A stretch of DNA of 41,056 nucleotides from RGIG426 sp045598965 (GCA_045598965.1 JAZRVH010000021.1:1-41056); one strand, 5' to 3'; positions 15,284 through 23,498 are shown, numbered from the stretch's first letter. Numbers and translations are program-made. Notes: a model not told the origin generated them from the sequence alone.

Positions 15284-16444
15284 ATGAAAAAAAGAAAAAT
15301 GATGTCTTTTGTACTAAGCGTATGCATGGTGGTTTTGGCATTTTCCGCCGTTTCCGTTCCGGCTTCGGCAGATGCGGATATTGCGATGAAAAGAATGCTT
15401 ATTCTGTCTGCTCCCTACGATTCAGAAATTTCTTGGGACAATATTGGTTCAATGCTTCAGGCGGTTGATTCATGGAATGAATACAACAATCTTTGTGGTA
15501 CCGATTATGAGTACCAAGCAGAATACTACAGAAGTTCTCCGTTTTCCGGTACTAATCAGGCTGTGGAAAATGCAATTACATCTCGTTTTGAGGATTCTGA
15601 TGGTAATGATGTTAATTATTTGTTTGTACATTGTCATTGGGATGTAGATGCTGGTGCGTTGGCCATTAACGGGACTTCGAATAGCTGCGAAAGACTTTCT
15701 TTTAGTGAATTAAAACAGACTTTGGACAGCATTCCGGGACGCTTTGTTATCATGTTTGATGTTTGTTATTCTGGGTTAGCGATTGACAGAAGTAATTCTT
15801 CCGCTTTTTCCGAAAATTCCGACGGCTATTCTCAACTGTTATTGAATCAATTTCTCGGAGAAGATACTAGAAGTGGAGAATTTGCGGGTTCGCAGAGATA
15901 CACGGTTTTTTGTTCTTCGTATTCCGCTCAACGTTCGTTTATGGCTTCGGGGGCAGGAATAAGGGAGGGAAATGCTTCTCTCGCTTGGATGAGGTGTTTG
16001 GGCTATAATCCCTATCCTGTGAAATTCAATCACACGTTTATTACTCCAGCTTATGGAGCCGATGCAAATCGAGACGGAATTATCACAGGAAAACAGTTCG
16101 GCAATAATTCGAGATTGTATCTTACAGAGTGGATGAGTTATGCAAATGCTGAGGCTGAGGAACAATGGACGGGACCGGGAGAATACGAACCGTGCGAACA
16201 AAATATTTGTTATTATGCACACAATAAAATGTCAACGGCATTTTTTAACAAATATCCGTTAGGGGATGTTAACCGAAATTATTCGGTCAACATGGCGGAT
16301 GTGTTGTTGGTTAGACAGTATCTGGCGGGTTCTGTGACGCTTGTTAGCGAACAGTTGACTCTTGCAGATACCAATCAAGACGGGAACGTCAACACTCAAG
16401 ACCTTTTGGAAATGGAAAAATATATGGCAGAGATTGCGACATGA
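15284..16444 (+). CDS. Secreted caspase-like cysteine protease with dockerin
   Basis: 386 residues. A signal peptide (1-30: KKRK, hydrophobic core, cleavage near ASA-DA) leads into a clan CD (caspase/clostripain-like) domain, about 36-320. The catalytic His is probably H118 (FVHCHWD) and the nucleophile C161, in FVIMFDVCYSG. A calcium-loop-like segment DANRDG lies at 260-265. Residues 327-384 form a type I dockerin with two calcium loops, DVNRNYSVNMAD (328-339) and DTNQDGNVNTQD (362-373). Dockerins bind cohesins on scaffoldins, so the protease is probably docked to a cellulosome-like complex or the cell surface. The gene is visibly more AT-rich than its neighbours, suggesting transfer. AAGGAGG precedes the ATG. 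Specificity unknown. Confidence 0.85.
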   Translation: MKKRKMMSFVLSVCMVVLAFSAVSVPASADADIAMKRMLILSAPYDSEISWDNIGSMLQAVDSWNEYNNLCGTDYEYQAEYYRSSPFSGTNQAVENAITSRFEDSDGNDVNYLFVHCHWDVDAGALAINGTSNSCERLSFSELKQTLDSIPGRFVIMFDVCYSGLAIDRSNSSAFSENSDGYSQLLLNQFLGEDTRSGEFAGSQRYTVFCSSYSAQRSFMASGAGIREGNASLAWMRCLGYNPYPVKFNHTFITPAYGADANRDGIITGKQFGNNSRLYLTEWMSYANAEAEEQWTGPGEYEPCEQNICYYAHNKMSTAFFNKYPLGDVNRNYSVNMADVLLVRQYLAGSVTLVSEQLTLADTNQDGNVNTQDLLEMEKYMAEIAT

Positions 16445-16501
16445 AAACCAAAAGGATGCGGGTGTTGTTGTTTGACTTAAATTCATAGGAGGATGATTTG
16501 T

Positions 16502-16822
16502 TTGAAGAAAATTGTTTGTATCCTACTGACGGCTTGTTTGTTTGCTACGGCGTTTGCTGTGTATGCTTGTGCCGCAGACAACAACGAGAACACCGCATTC
16601 TTGGTGGGTTATGCCTGCGGTGATAAAGTCATCAAGGGGGATGTCAATCAGGACGGCGTCCGCAACCTGAAAGACCTGTTGATACTTCGCAAAGCCATTG
16701 CCGAGGGGACGGAAAGTGCCCTTGTGAACGTCGATATGGACGGCGACGGAAAAGTGAATTTGGTCGACGTACTGATTTTGCGACGCATTTTTGTCGGTGC
16801 TCCGTTTTGGACATCCTTTTAA
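16502..16822 (+). CDS. Small secreted protein with type I dockerin
   Basis: 106 residues, starting at TTG. AGGAGG (16487-16492) is 9 bp before it, while the in-frame ATG at 16493 touches the ribosome site and would be unusable. The product begins MKK plus a hydrophobic signal segment (4-22), with likely cleavage near ACA-AD; a lipobox-like LTAC at 9-12 seems too early to be used. After about 20 linker residues, almost all the rest is a dockerin with loops DVNQDGVRNLKD (47-58) and DMDGDGKVNLVD (78-89). No catalytic domain is present. It lies 57 bp after the protease and may be a partner, competitor or adaptor in cohesin binding. Confidence 0.75.
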   Translation: MKKIVCILLTACLFATAFAVYACAADNNENTAFLVGYACGDKVIKGDVNQDGVRNLKDLLILRKAIAEGTESALVNVDMDGDGKVNLVDVLILRRIFVGAPFWTSF

Positions 16823-16836
16823 GAAAAACGAAAACG

Positions 16837-16871
16837 AAAACCCCAACCTACCTTGGGTAGGTTGGGGTTTT
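16837..16871. terminator. Bidirectional terminator, dockerin gene / rmuC
   Basis: Stem AAAACCCCAACCTACC (16837-16852) with GGTAGGTTGGGGTTTT (16856-16871), with A and T runs on the two sides. It lies between convergent genes. Confidence 0.9.
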
Positions 16872-16885
16872 TGCATATAAACGGG

Positions 16886-18151
16886 TTATTCTTCCTCATC
16901 CGAAATCAGCGTGTCGGTGAGCTCCAACAACGTGTCGGCACTTTCGCTTTCGGGGAGGGTCTCGACTTTCCGCAATTTCGATTGAATCATATCGTTGCGG
17001 TGTTGGGCTTCGTCAATAGCGTTGCCGGCTTCGTCGATTTTTTTGCGTACCTTTCCGAGCAATCCGCCGAATTTCTCGTATTGTCCTTTGACAGCGGATA
17101 ACACTTTCCATACCTCGGCGGCACGTTTGTCAATGGCAATTGTGCGAAATCCCATGGACAGCGTGTTGAGAAAAGCGGTGAGCGTTGTGGGGCCGCATAC
17201 CATCACCCGGTATTTCGTTTGGATGGTTTCTGCCAGACCGGGGCGGCGTAAGATTTCGGCGTAGAGCCCCTCTGTCGGCAGGAACAAAATGGCAAAGTCA
17301 GTGGTTTTGGGAACGCTGATATACAAATCGGCGATTTTTTTGGCTTGGGCTTTGATGAAAACCTCAAGGGCTTTGGAGGCTTCCTCCACCGCAACGGCGT
17401 CGCCTTTGTCGGCGGCTTCGGCAATGCGGAGGTAATCCTCTTGGGGGAATTTGGAGTCGATGGGCAACCAAACATATGTGTTGTCATCCTCTTTCGAAGG
17501 GATTTTCACAGCGTATTCCACGACGTCACGGTTGTTTTTTGGGGAGACGTTGCGGGCAAACTGATCGGCGGTGAGGGTCTGTTCCAACAGATTGCCCAGC
17601 TGGACTTCGGCAAAGGTGCCACGGGTTTTGACGTTGGACAGTACACGGGAAAGGCTGTTGACGTCGCCTGCCAGTTGTTTCATTTCGCCCATAGATTGAT
17701 ACACGTTTTGCAGCTGTTCACCGACGGTTTTGAAGCTGGCGTCCAGTCGCTCGGAAAGCGTGGAAGAAAGCTTTTCGTCAACGGTGGCACGCATTTCGTC
17801 CAGCTTCTTCTCGTTGCCGACTTGCAGTTTTTCCACGGATTGGGTGAGCGTTAGGGTCACCTTTTCGGTTTGGGTGTTGAGTGTTTTGTGGAGCTGTTCT
17901 TGTTGCTCAAGCTGAAGCTTCAGCAGTTCCTTTTGGTGGGTATCAAAGCCACGTCCCAAGGCGGTGATGGTTTCGGTCATATCCCGTGCCTCACGGTGGA
18001 GGTCGTCGGACAAGGCCCGCTTTTGGTCTTCTAATGAGTTCTTTAAGAGTTGGTCATCGTCGGATTTCGGTTGGCGTATCAGTAACACAACCAGCAAAAC
18101 GATACAGGCACACAGCAAGGTGGCGATGACCCATAATAGGGCGGTTTGCAT
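16886..18151 (-). CDS. rmuC: DNA recombination protein RmuC
   Basis: 421 residues, typical for RmuC. An N-terminal membrane anchor (about 5-26) is followed by a long coiled coil (about 30-160) and a nuclease-like RmuC domain (about 165-370) with RGTFAEVQLGNLLEQ, LPIDSKFPQEDY and LFLPTEGLYAE. RmuC limits recombination between inverted repeats; some bacterial homologues are linked to defence. AAAGGAG precedes the ATG and a promoter sits upstream. The final 15 residues are acidic. Confidence 0.93.
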   Translation of the reverse strand: MQTALLWVIATLLCACIVLLVVLLIRQPKSDDDQLLKNSLEDQKRALSDDLHREARDMTETITALGRGFDTHQKELLKLQLEQQEQLHKTLNTQTEKVTLTLTQSVEKLQVGNEKKLDEMRATVDEKLSSTLSERLDASFKTVGEQLQNVYQSMGEMKQLAGDVNSLSRVLSNVKTRGTFAEVQLGNLLEQTLTADQFARNVSPKNNRDVVEYAVKIPSKEDDNTYVWLPIDSKFPQEDYLRIAEAADKGDAVAVEEASKALEVFIKAQAKKIADLYISVPKTTDFAILFLPTEGLYAEILRRPGLAETIQTKYRVMVCGPTTLTAFLNTLSMGFRTIAIDKRAAEVWKVLSAVKGQYEKFGGLLGKVRKKIDEAGNAIDEAQHRNDMIQSKLRKVETLPESESADTLLELTDTLISDEEE

Positions 18152-18182
18152 ACGGCAAATCTCCTTTCGTTAATCTATTTTT

Positions 18183-18211
18183 ATTTTAGCATATTTTTTC
18201 GTGACAAACAA
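18183..18211 (-). promoter_or_regulatory. Promoter of rmuC
   Basis: TTGTTT (18211-18206), 17 bp, extended TGC-TAAAAT (18188-18183). Its -35 abuts the -35 of the divergent Dabb gene, so polymerase binding at the two should interfere. Confidence 0.65.
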
Positions 18212-18229
18212 GGGGAAATGTGATATACT
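18201..18229 (+). promoter_or_regulatory. Promoter of Dabb-domain gene
   Basis: GTGACA (18201-18206), 17 bp, extended TGA-TATACT (18224-18229), back to back with the rmuC promoter. Confidence 0.7.
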
Positions 18230-18261
18230 ATGGGACGAAAACGGTACAAGGAGGAGAAAAA

Positions 18262-18567
18262 ATGATTCGACATATTGTAATGTTTAAGTTTTTGGACGAG
18301 GCCGACGGAAAAAGCAAACGGGAAAACGTGCTGGCAACCAAAGCGATGTTGGATGCGTTGCCCGCTAAAATCGACCTAATCAAGCATTCCGAAACACACA
18401 TCGGAGCGGAGGGTTCTGCCGCCGGGAATGCCGATTTGTTGCTTATCAGCGACTTTGCATGTTTTGAGGACTTGAACGCCTATATCGTCCATCCCGACCA
18501 CAAGGCGGTGGGAGCGTTTATGAAGCCGCTGCGTGAGTCGAGGGCGTGTGTGGATATTGAGCTTTAA
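18262..18567 (+). CDS. Dabb (stress-responsive alpha/beta-barrel) domain protein
   Basis: 101 residues covering a single Dabb domain: it begins MIRHIVMFKF, ends with HPDHKAVGAFMKPL and a short strand, and should form a dimeric ferredoxin-like barrel. Members range from stress proteins to small enzymes; the sequence does not specify a reaction. The start at 18262 follows AAGGAGG. It is monocistronic, with its own promoter and terminator. Confidence 0.85.
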   Translation: MIRHIVMFKFLDEADGKSKRENVLATKAMLDALPAKIDLIKHSETHIGAEGSAAGNADLLLISDFACFEDLNAYIVHPDHKAVGAFMKPLRESRACVDIEL

Positions 18568-18589
18568 CCAACAAAACTGAAAATCGGGT

Positions 18590-18630
18590 GCAAAAAAGAC
18601 GAGCGAAAAGGAACCGCTCGTCTTTTTTGC
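18590..18630 (+). terminator. Terminator after Dabb gene
   Basis: GCAAAAAAGACGAGCG (18590-18605) pairs with CGCTCGTCTTTTTTGC (18615-18630) around a 9-base loop, with the T run inside the stem end. Confidence 0.85.
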
Positions 18631-18675
18631 CTCTGTCAGAGAATATTCAGAAAAGAAGATGTCATAAAAAAGTGA

Positions 18676-19020
18676 TTACATCGAGAGATGTTCACGCAGT
18701 TTACGGTTTTCTTCACGGAGACGCTCAATCTCACGACGGGTGGAGTCACTCTCCATCCGGGCACGGGCGTTGTCATCAAGATAGCCCTTCATCTGGGAGC
18801 GGAGATTGTCCGCCGCACCCTCGGCTTTGCGGACGGCATCGGCATTGTTCAGTGCCACCAAAACGGCCGCCATGGTGGTGGATACACGGGGATCTTGCAT
18901 AATTTCACGCATTTCCTTGTCCACCTGCATACCCAGCTCGGTCATATAGCTGACGGGTTCGTCCGAAACGATGGAGTATTCGGTGCCCACGATGTTCAAT
19001 TTAATTTTGTTGGTAGTCAT
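18676..19020 (-). CDS. zapA: Cell division protein ZapA
   Basis: 114 residues with the ZapA fold: N-terminal strands NKIKLNIVGTEYSI and the MTELGMQVDKEM helix, then VALNNADAVRKAE and a long C-terminal coiled coil ending REHLSM. ZapA cross-links FtsZ filaments at the division ring. Its ATG overlaps the TGA of the upstream gene, so the two are translationally coupled. Confidence 0.9.
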   Translation of the reverse strand: MTTNKIKLNIVGTEYSIVSDEPVSYMTELGMQVDKEMREIMQDPRVSTTMAAVLVALNNADAVRKAEGAADNLRSQMKGYLDDNARARMESDSTRREIERLREENRKLREHLSM

Positions 19021-19730
19021 ACGGCTTTATCTCCTTTATTATTCAAATCGTTGATATGGATAAACTCGGTAATGGTGCCTCCGGAAAGACGGGCCGCACT
19101 GCGTAGACGCAGATACAGGGCGTGGTCGGCACGGTTAAGCTCTGCGGCGGAGGAAACGCCGTTGGGGAACAAGTCCTTGACCTCTGTAATGAGGGCGGTT
19201 TGGGCGTTGGCGTTTTGCACGTTACGTGGTCTGCCGCCGGCGGTACGCTCATACGTAAATCCGCCGAGAGCGAAAAATTCATCTAATTGGTTTTCCATCC
19301 CGCACATTCGTCGAAGCTGGGCACCTCGTTCCGCCAGCTTTTTCTGTCCCGTGTTAAGACGGGAGATGACGCCGTTTGGATAAACGGCACGCAAGCGGTC
19401 AAAGTAGCGGTCCAGCTTTTTTTGGAGTCCTTCGTCAAATGCAGGAGCGGGGGACGTCGGCGTGGGTTCCTCTCTTTTGGGGAGAGGCTCCTTTTTTGGG
19501 AGTGGCTCTTTCACGAGAGGAGCGGTGGGGGCGACGTGCTCCCTGATGGCGGTGGCGGGTTCTCCGTCACGGCGTTTAACGGGGACGTTTGGTCGGGGAA
19601 CGGAACGGAGCGGGGTAGATTGTCGCTCACGAATGGTGTTTCCGATGGTGGAAACGGGGCGAGAGGGGGTAGGTTTTCGGCTGCGATCGGAAGCACCGAC
19701 TCCACGCAGCAACTTGTCGAGAACGCCCAT
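19017..19730 (-). CDS. Unknown protein with duplicated PNGV-type repeat
   Basis: 237 residues, not recognised. Residues 15-98 are disordered-looking and rich in Pro, Arg and Lys, including LPKKEPLPKRE. The C-terminal half has two related segments, about 112-157 and 182-228. Each has [VL][YF]PNGV followed by S, then LN, then an L-x2-R helix, resembling small helical DNA-binding repeats; this is inference only. The ATG at 19730 is preceded by AAGGAGA. It overlaps zapA by 4 bp, so a role near the division ring or nucleoid is possible. Confidence 0.7.
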   Translation of the reverse strand: MGVLDKLLRGVGASDRSRKPTPSRPVSTIGNTIRERQSTPLRSVPRPNVPVKRRDGEPATAIREHVAPTAPLVKEPLPKKEPLPKREEPTPTSPAPAFDEGLQKKLDRYFDRLRAVYPNGVISRLNTGQKKLAERGAQLRRMCGMENQLDEFFALGGFTYERTAGGRPRNVQNANAQTALITEVKDLFPNGVSSAAELNRADHALYLRLRSAARLSGGTITEFIHINDLNNKGDKAV

Positions 19731-19792
19731 AGGCGAAGTCGTCTCCTTTCGCAAGATTTAGCGGAGATTGCTTTCTCGCTTACACTGCATAT

Positions 19793-19821
19793 AGTATAAC
19801 ACATAGTTTTCCAAAAATCTA
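19793..19821 (-). promoter_or_regulatory. Weak promoter of the zapA pair
   Basis: TATACT at 19798-19793; the best -35 at 17 bp spacing is TAGATT (19821-19816), a poor match. The rest of the 286-bp gap to 20017 is AT-rich, with no gene seen. Confidence 0.45.
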
Positions 19822-19900
19822 CCCCCAAATGACAAAAAGTTCAAATTTTTTGCAAAATTTTTTATTTTTCCCACCGTTGAGCGGTACTTGCATTTCGGAC

Positions 19901-19929
19901 TGGACTTTTTTGTTCAAATATGCTATACT
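19901..19929 (+). promoter_or_regulatory. Promoter of GT2-GT2-rfbC genes
   Basis: TGGACT (19901-19906), 17 bp, extended TGC-TATACT (19924-19929). The leader to 20017 contains ACGGGGGAGCCCGT (19947-19960), which can fold into a short hairpin. Confidence 0.6.
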
Positions 19930-20016
19930 AATAGATAGTTTTTTAACGGGGGAGCCCGTTTGGAATGCTCGATGAAGCGTGGGGCAGATTTTGGATGGCC
20001 TTGCGGGAGGGTTTGT

Positions 20017-20781
20017 ATGGTTTCGGTTTCGATTGTAACCTATAACAGCGTGGACGTGATTGGACGCCTGCTTCAAAGTATTCGGGAGCAGACGAAAGGA
20101 ACGGACGTTTCTGTTTTTGTGGTGGATAATGGTTCGACCGACGGCACCGCGGCGTTTGTGAAAGAACGGTTTTCGGATGTGACGGTGATTGAACAGGACA
20201 ACCGTGGTTTCGGCGGCGGGCACAATGCGGTGCTTTCGCATCTTACGTCGGACTATCACGCTATTATCAACCCCGATATTACGCTTTCGGAGGATGTATT
20301 ATCGGAGCTTGCGACGTATATGGACGAGCATCCCGAGGTTGTTATTACGTGCCCGCTGATTAAAAATGAGGACGGTACCGTGCAGGATGTTCCGAGGAAA
20401 AATCCGAATTACCGGTATGTTTTGTCGGGGAAACTGCAAAAGTACAGCCGCTATTTTAAAAAAAAGCGGATAGAATACACGATGAGCGATGCGGATTTAT
20501 CTGCTCCTATAGATGTGGAGTTTTGCACCGGTTGCTTTATGTTTGTGCGTACGGATGTGTTTAAGAGGTTGGGCGGATTTGACGAACAGTTTTTCCTCTA
20601 TTGCGAGGATGCGGACTTGACCCGTCGTGCCCGCAAGCTGGGGAAGGCCACCTGTATGCCGCAAGTGGTGGCAACGCACGCCTGGGAACGGGCAAGCTAT
20701 CACAATCCGAAATTGTTTCGGATGCATTTGCATTCTCTTTGGCTGTATTTTCGCAAGTGGCGAAAGGAGAAAACCGTATGA
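20017..20781 (+). CDS. GT2 glycosyltransferase, rhamnosyltransferase-like
   Basis: 254 residues, soluble GT-A enzyme of the WbbL/RfbF-like branch of GT2, which commonly transfers rhamnose in surface polysaccharide synthesis. Motifs: SIVTYNS (5-11), DNGSTD (37-42), NRGFGGGHN (62-70), NPD (85-87) and the GGFDEQFFLYCEDADL signature, with the catalytic-base Asp/Glu. The start at 20017 follows GGGAGGG; in-frame codons from 19960 lack similarity. It overlaps the next glycosyltransferase by ATGA. Rhamnose is inferred from family and from rfbC downstream. Confidence 0.88.
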   Translation: MVSVSIVTYNSVDVIGRLLQSIREQTKGTDVSVFVVDNGSTDGTAAFVKERFSDVTVIEQDNRGFGGGHNAVLSHLTSDYHAIINPDITLSEDVLSELATYMDEHPEVVITCPLIKNEDGTVQDVPRKNPNYRYVLSGKLQKYSRYFKKKRIEYTMSDADLSAPIDVEFCTGCFMFVRTDVFKRLGGFDEQFFLYCEDADLTRRARKLGKATCMPQVVATHAWERASYHNPKLFRMHLHSLWLYFRKWRKEKTV

Positions 20782-21491
20782 AATTGTCAGTGGCTCTTGC
20801 CGCCTACAACGGCGAGGCATATATAGAGGAGCAGTTGACCTCGATTTTGCAAAATCTCCGTGACGGGGATGAGGTGATTGTGTCGGACGACGGCTCCACA
20901 GACGGCACGCAGGATATTGTCCGCAACCTTGCCAAAGAAGATAAGCGGGTGAAGCTTTTTGACGGCCCGTGTCAGGGACTTATTAAAAACTTCGAAAATG
21001 CCCTTTCGCATTGTGACGGCGACATAGTGTTTTTGTCTGACCAGGACGATATATGGCACGTCGACAAGGTGGAGGCGGTGCTTGCTTGTTTTGAGGAGAC
21101 GGGTGCCGCCTTGGTTATTCACGATGCCCAAATGACGGACAACGAACGTCATGTGTTGTCGCCGTCGTTTTTCGCTTTTCGTGGGTCGAGAGCGGGATTT
21201 TTTAAGAATCTTTGGAAAAACTCGTATATCGGGTGCTGTATGGCGTTCAAAAAGGATGTGCTGACAGCGGCAATGCCTTTTGACGACCGTATTCCCATGC
21301 ACGATCAGTGGTTGGGATTGTTGGCGGAAAAACGCCATTCGGTGGTGTTTTTGCAAAAGGTGCTTTTGGATTATCGGCGGCACGAGGGTACCGCTACAAA
21401 AGACCATCACGGAACGATTTCTGCGATGGTGAAAAATCGTTGGAATATGTGGCGTGCGGTCAAGAAACGACTGCACGACTTGAAAAAATAA
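20778..21491 (+). CDS. GT2 glycosyltransferase, rhamnosyltransferase-like
   Basis: 237-residue soluble GT-A enzyme. SDDGSTD (36-42) and FLSDQDDIW (85-93) are typical of the rhamnosyltransferase-like GT2 group; the acceptor-side HDQWLGLLA and DYRRHEG motifs follow. AAAGGAG lies before the ATG, which overlaps the preceding stop. The linkage formed cannot be predicted. With the previous gene and rfbC it suggests a small rhamnose-glycan cluster. Confidence 0.88.
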   Translation: MKLSVALAAYNGEAYIEEQLTSILQNLRDGDEVIVSDDGSTDGTQDIVRNLAKEDKRVKLFDGPCQGLIKNFENALSHCDGDIVFLSDQDDIWHVDKVEAVLACFEETGAALVIHDAQMTDNERHVLSPSFFAFRGSRAGFFKNLWKNSYIGCCMAFKKDVLTAAMPFDDRIPMHDQWLGLLAEKRHSVVFLQKVLLDYRRHEGTATKDHHGTISAMVKNRWNMWRAVKKRLHDLKK

Positions 21492-21504
21492 CGGAGGCAT
21501 CCCC

Positions 21505-22056
21505 ATGGCAGGATTTGACTTTTATTGGACGGAAATTGATGGTGTTTGTGTGATTGAACCTCATTTTCTCGGTGATGAGCGTGGCGGATTTATGGAGAGC
21601 TATAACCACGAGGCGTTTGCCGAGGCGGGCATCCCCAATGTGTTTGTGCAAGACAATCAGGCGTTTTCTCGCCGAGGCGTGTTGCGAGGGTTACATTTTC
21701 AAAAAACGTATCCCCAGGCGAAGCTGCTTCGTGTGCTGAAAGGCGAGGTGTTTGATGCGGTGGTGGATTTGCGTCCCCGCAGCAGCACTTACGGAATGTG
21801 GTTTGGAGTGACGCTGTCGGAGCATAATCGCAAACAGCTGTTTGTGCCGAAGGGGTTTGCACACGGGTATCTCGTGTTGTCCGAGACGGCGGAAATTCTG
21901 TATAAATGTGACGACTTTTATCATCCCGAGGATGAGGGCGGACTTCTTTGGAACGACCCGGATGTGGGTATTGAATGGCCGGATATTCCGGCGGAGGAAA
22001 TGCTCCTCAATGCCCGAGACAAAGGATTCCCGACGCTTAGTGAATTGAAAAAATAA
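21505..22056 (+). CDS. rfbC: dTDP-4-dehydrorhamnose 3,5-epimerase
   Basis: 183 residues, full length RmlC/RfbC cupin enzyme, the third step of dTDP-L-rhamnose synthesis. Conserved: DERGGF (24-29), the catalytic His in RGLHFQ (H64), the following Lys (K73), FVPKGFAHGY (113-122) and the ILYKCDDFY Tyr region. rfbA, rfbB and rfbD are not in the window. Close linkage to the two glycosyltransferases fits rhamnose supply for their product. Confidence 0.95.
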   Translation: MAGFDFYWTEIDGVCVIEPHFLGDERGGFMESYNHEAFAEAGIPNVFVQDNQAFSRRGVLRGLHFQKTYPQAKLLRVLKGEVFDAVVDLRPRSSTYGMWFGVTLSEHNRKQLFVPKGFAHGYLVLSETAEILYKCDDFYHPEDEGGLLWNDPDVGIEWPDIPAEEMLLNARDKGFPTLSELKK

Positions 22057-22092
22057 AAAAACGGTAGTCGTTTTACGACTACCGTTTTTTTG
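22056..22092. terminator. Bidirectional terminator, rfbC / ABC permease
   Basis: AAAAAACGGTAGTCG (22056-22070) with CGACTACCGTTTTTT (22076-22090), loop TTTTA, with an A run before and a T run after. The flanking genes are convergent. Confidence 0.9.
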
Positions 22093-22100
22093 TGCCTGTG

Positions 22101-22754
22101 TTACAAGTCGATTGCTTCAAAACGACGGCAAGAGAGGGAATAGGATATCACCGTCAGCAACAGGAAAACGACGATGCCGCCAAACAGCAATACGGATTGC
22201 AATCCTATATAATCTGTTTCAAAGGCGTTTAAAGCTTCAAGACCCGGAAAGTGGTGTAATGCCTCTCCGCAGGTGATTGTTAAAAAACAAAGGATAATAT
22301 AGGTGACAAACGGTTTTGCAAACTTATGGGCGGTTTTGAAAAAGCCGCCCACAAATACGGCGTTGAACATTCCAAATATTACGCACGCAAGCCCTAAAGC
22401 AAATCCGTTGGCGTTCATAAGTGCGTTTTGACGGTAGGCGGTTACCTCGGAAAAAACTGTCATACGCAAGGCGACGGCGATTCCCATCAGTAATAGACTG
22501 CACAGTTCAATGAAGCATACAAACAGGTATTTTCCTTTGACAACCTCTCGTTTGGCAATGGGGAGAAGAGCGGAAAATAAGATGTCGTTTGTTTCCCGTG
22601 CGTTTTGAAAACTTTGGAATATGCCGAGAGTCACAAAAAAGACGCCGCACAAAACGGGGTATCCCGGGAGAAAGAACATTAAGCCGAATAAAATGAACAA
22701 ATAGGAAAGAACGGACGCAGAGAGTTTTAACTCTTTTATGAGAATATTACGCAT
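22101..22754 (-). CDS. ABC-2 type transporter permease
   Basis: 217-residue membrane protein with about six hydrophobic helices, resembling the short ABC-2 permeases that pair with YtrB/YhcG-type ATPases. Substrate unknown; such pairs often confer tolerance to peptides or act in cell-envelope stress. ATG at 22754 follows GAGGTGA; it overlaps the 3' end of the ATPase gene by 8 bp. Confidence 0.8.
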   Translation of the reverse strand: MRNILIKELKLSASVLSYLFILFGLMFFLPGYPVLCGVFFVTLGIFQSFQNARETNDILFSALLPIAKREVVKGKYLFVCFIELCSLLLMGIAVALRMTVFSEVTAYRQNALMNANGFALGLACVIFGMFNAVFVGGFFKTAHKFAKPFVTYIILCFLTITCGEALHHFPGLEALNAFETDYIGLQSVLLFGGIVVFLLLTVISYSLSCRRFEAIDL

Positions 22755-23469
22755 GCGGCTCACCTCGTTCCAGTCGTAAAATCGTTTTTTCTAAACTCTC
22801 ACCCTCATTTGAAAAACGGGCGACAAAGTCGGCTTTGGGGAGGGCGGCAATGATTTTCCCTTTAGAAATATACACGATGTGATCGGCACATTTTTCGAGG
22901 TCGGAGACAATATGGGTGGAAAAGAAAATAGCGACACCGTCCTTTTTCAGTGTTTCAAAAAGTCCCAGAAGCTCATCACGGGAAAAAGGGTCGAGCCCGC
23001 TTGTGGGTTCATCTAAAATTAGTACCTTTGCGTTGTGAGAAAGGGCGATGAGCAGGTTGTATTTTACCTTCATTCCCTCGGACAATTCGGCGGCGGTTTT
23101 GGTTTCATCCAGTTCGAACAGCTCCAAATATTTACGGTAGGCGTTGTCATCCCACGTGTCATAAAACTGCTTTTCTGAGGTTATAACGTCTTTTATGCGT
23201 TTTCGTGGATACCAAGAAACAGAACCGGTGGAATAGCCTATAAGTTTTTTGATTTCCGATTCGTTGCCGGACAACGGGTTTCCGAAATAGCGGATTTCTC
23301 CGCCGGTGGGGTGGACGAGATTTAACATAGATTTAATGGTGGTGGTTTTTCCTGCTCCGTTTCTTCCGATGAAGCCGGTGATTTCTCCTTCGTGGATGTT
23401 AAACGATACATTTTCAAGCCGGAACGAGGGATAATGTTTTGATAGGTTTCGAATTTCAACAATGCTCAT
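22747..23469 (-). CDS. ABC transporter ATPase
   Basis: 240 residues. Walker A GRNGAGKTT (35-43), signature LSEGM, Walker B VLILDEPTSGLD, and switch His in FFSTHIVSDL. It energises the permease that overlaps its 3' end. No GntR-type regulator, the usual neighbour of this transporter class, is present. AAAGGA precedes the ATG; no convincing promoter was found, although a terminator separates it from the upstream permease gene. Confidence 0.92.
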   Translation of the reverse strand: MSIVEIRNLSKHYPSFRLENVSFNIHEGEITGFIGRNGAGKTTTIKSMLNLVHPTGGEIRYFGNPLSGNESEIKKLIGYSTGSVSWYPRKRIKDVITSEKQFYDTWDDNAYRKYLELFELDETKTAAELSEGMKVKYNLLIALSHNAKVLILDEPTSGLDPFSRDELLGLFETLKKDGVAIFFSTHIVSDLEKCADHIVYISKGKIIAALPKADFVARFSNEGESLEKTILRLERGEPHA

Positions 23470-23498
23470 GGCGGATTCCTTTTCGATGTAAATAAAAT

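Noticed and set aside
16493..16501. ATG start for the small dockerin protein
   Set aside because: The ATG directly follows the AGGAGG, leaving no spacer. TTG at 16502 has a normal 9-bp spacing and gives a standard MKK signal peptide.
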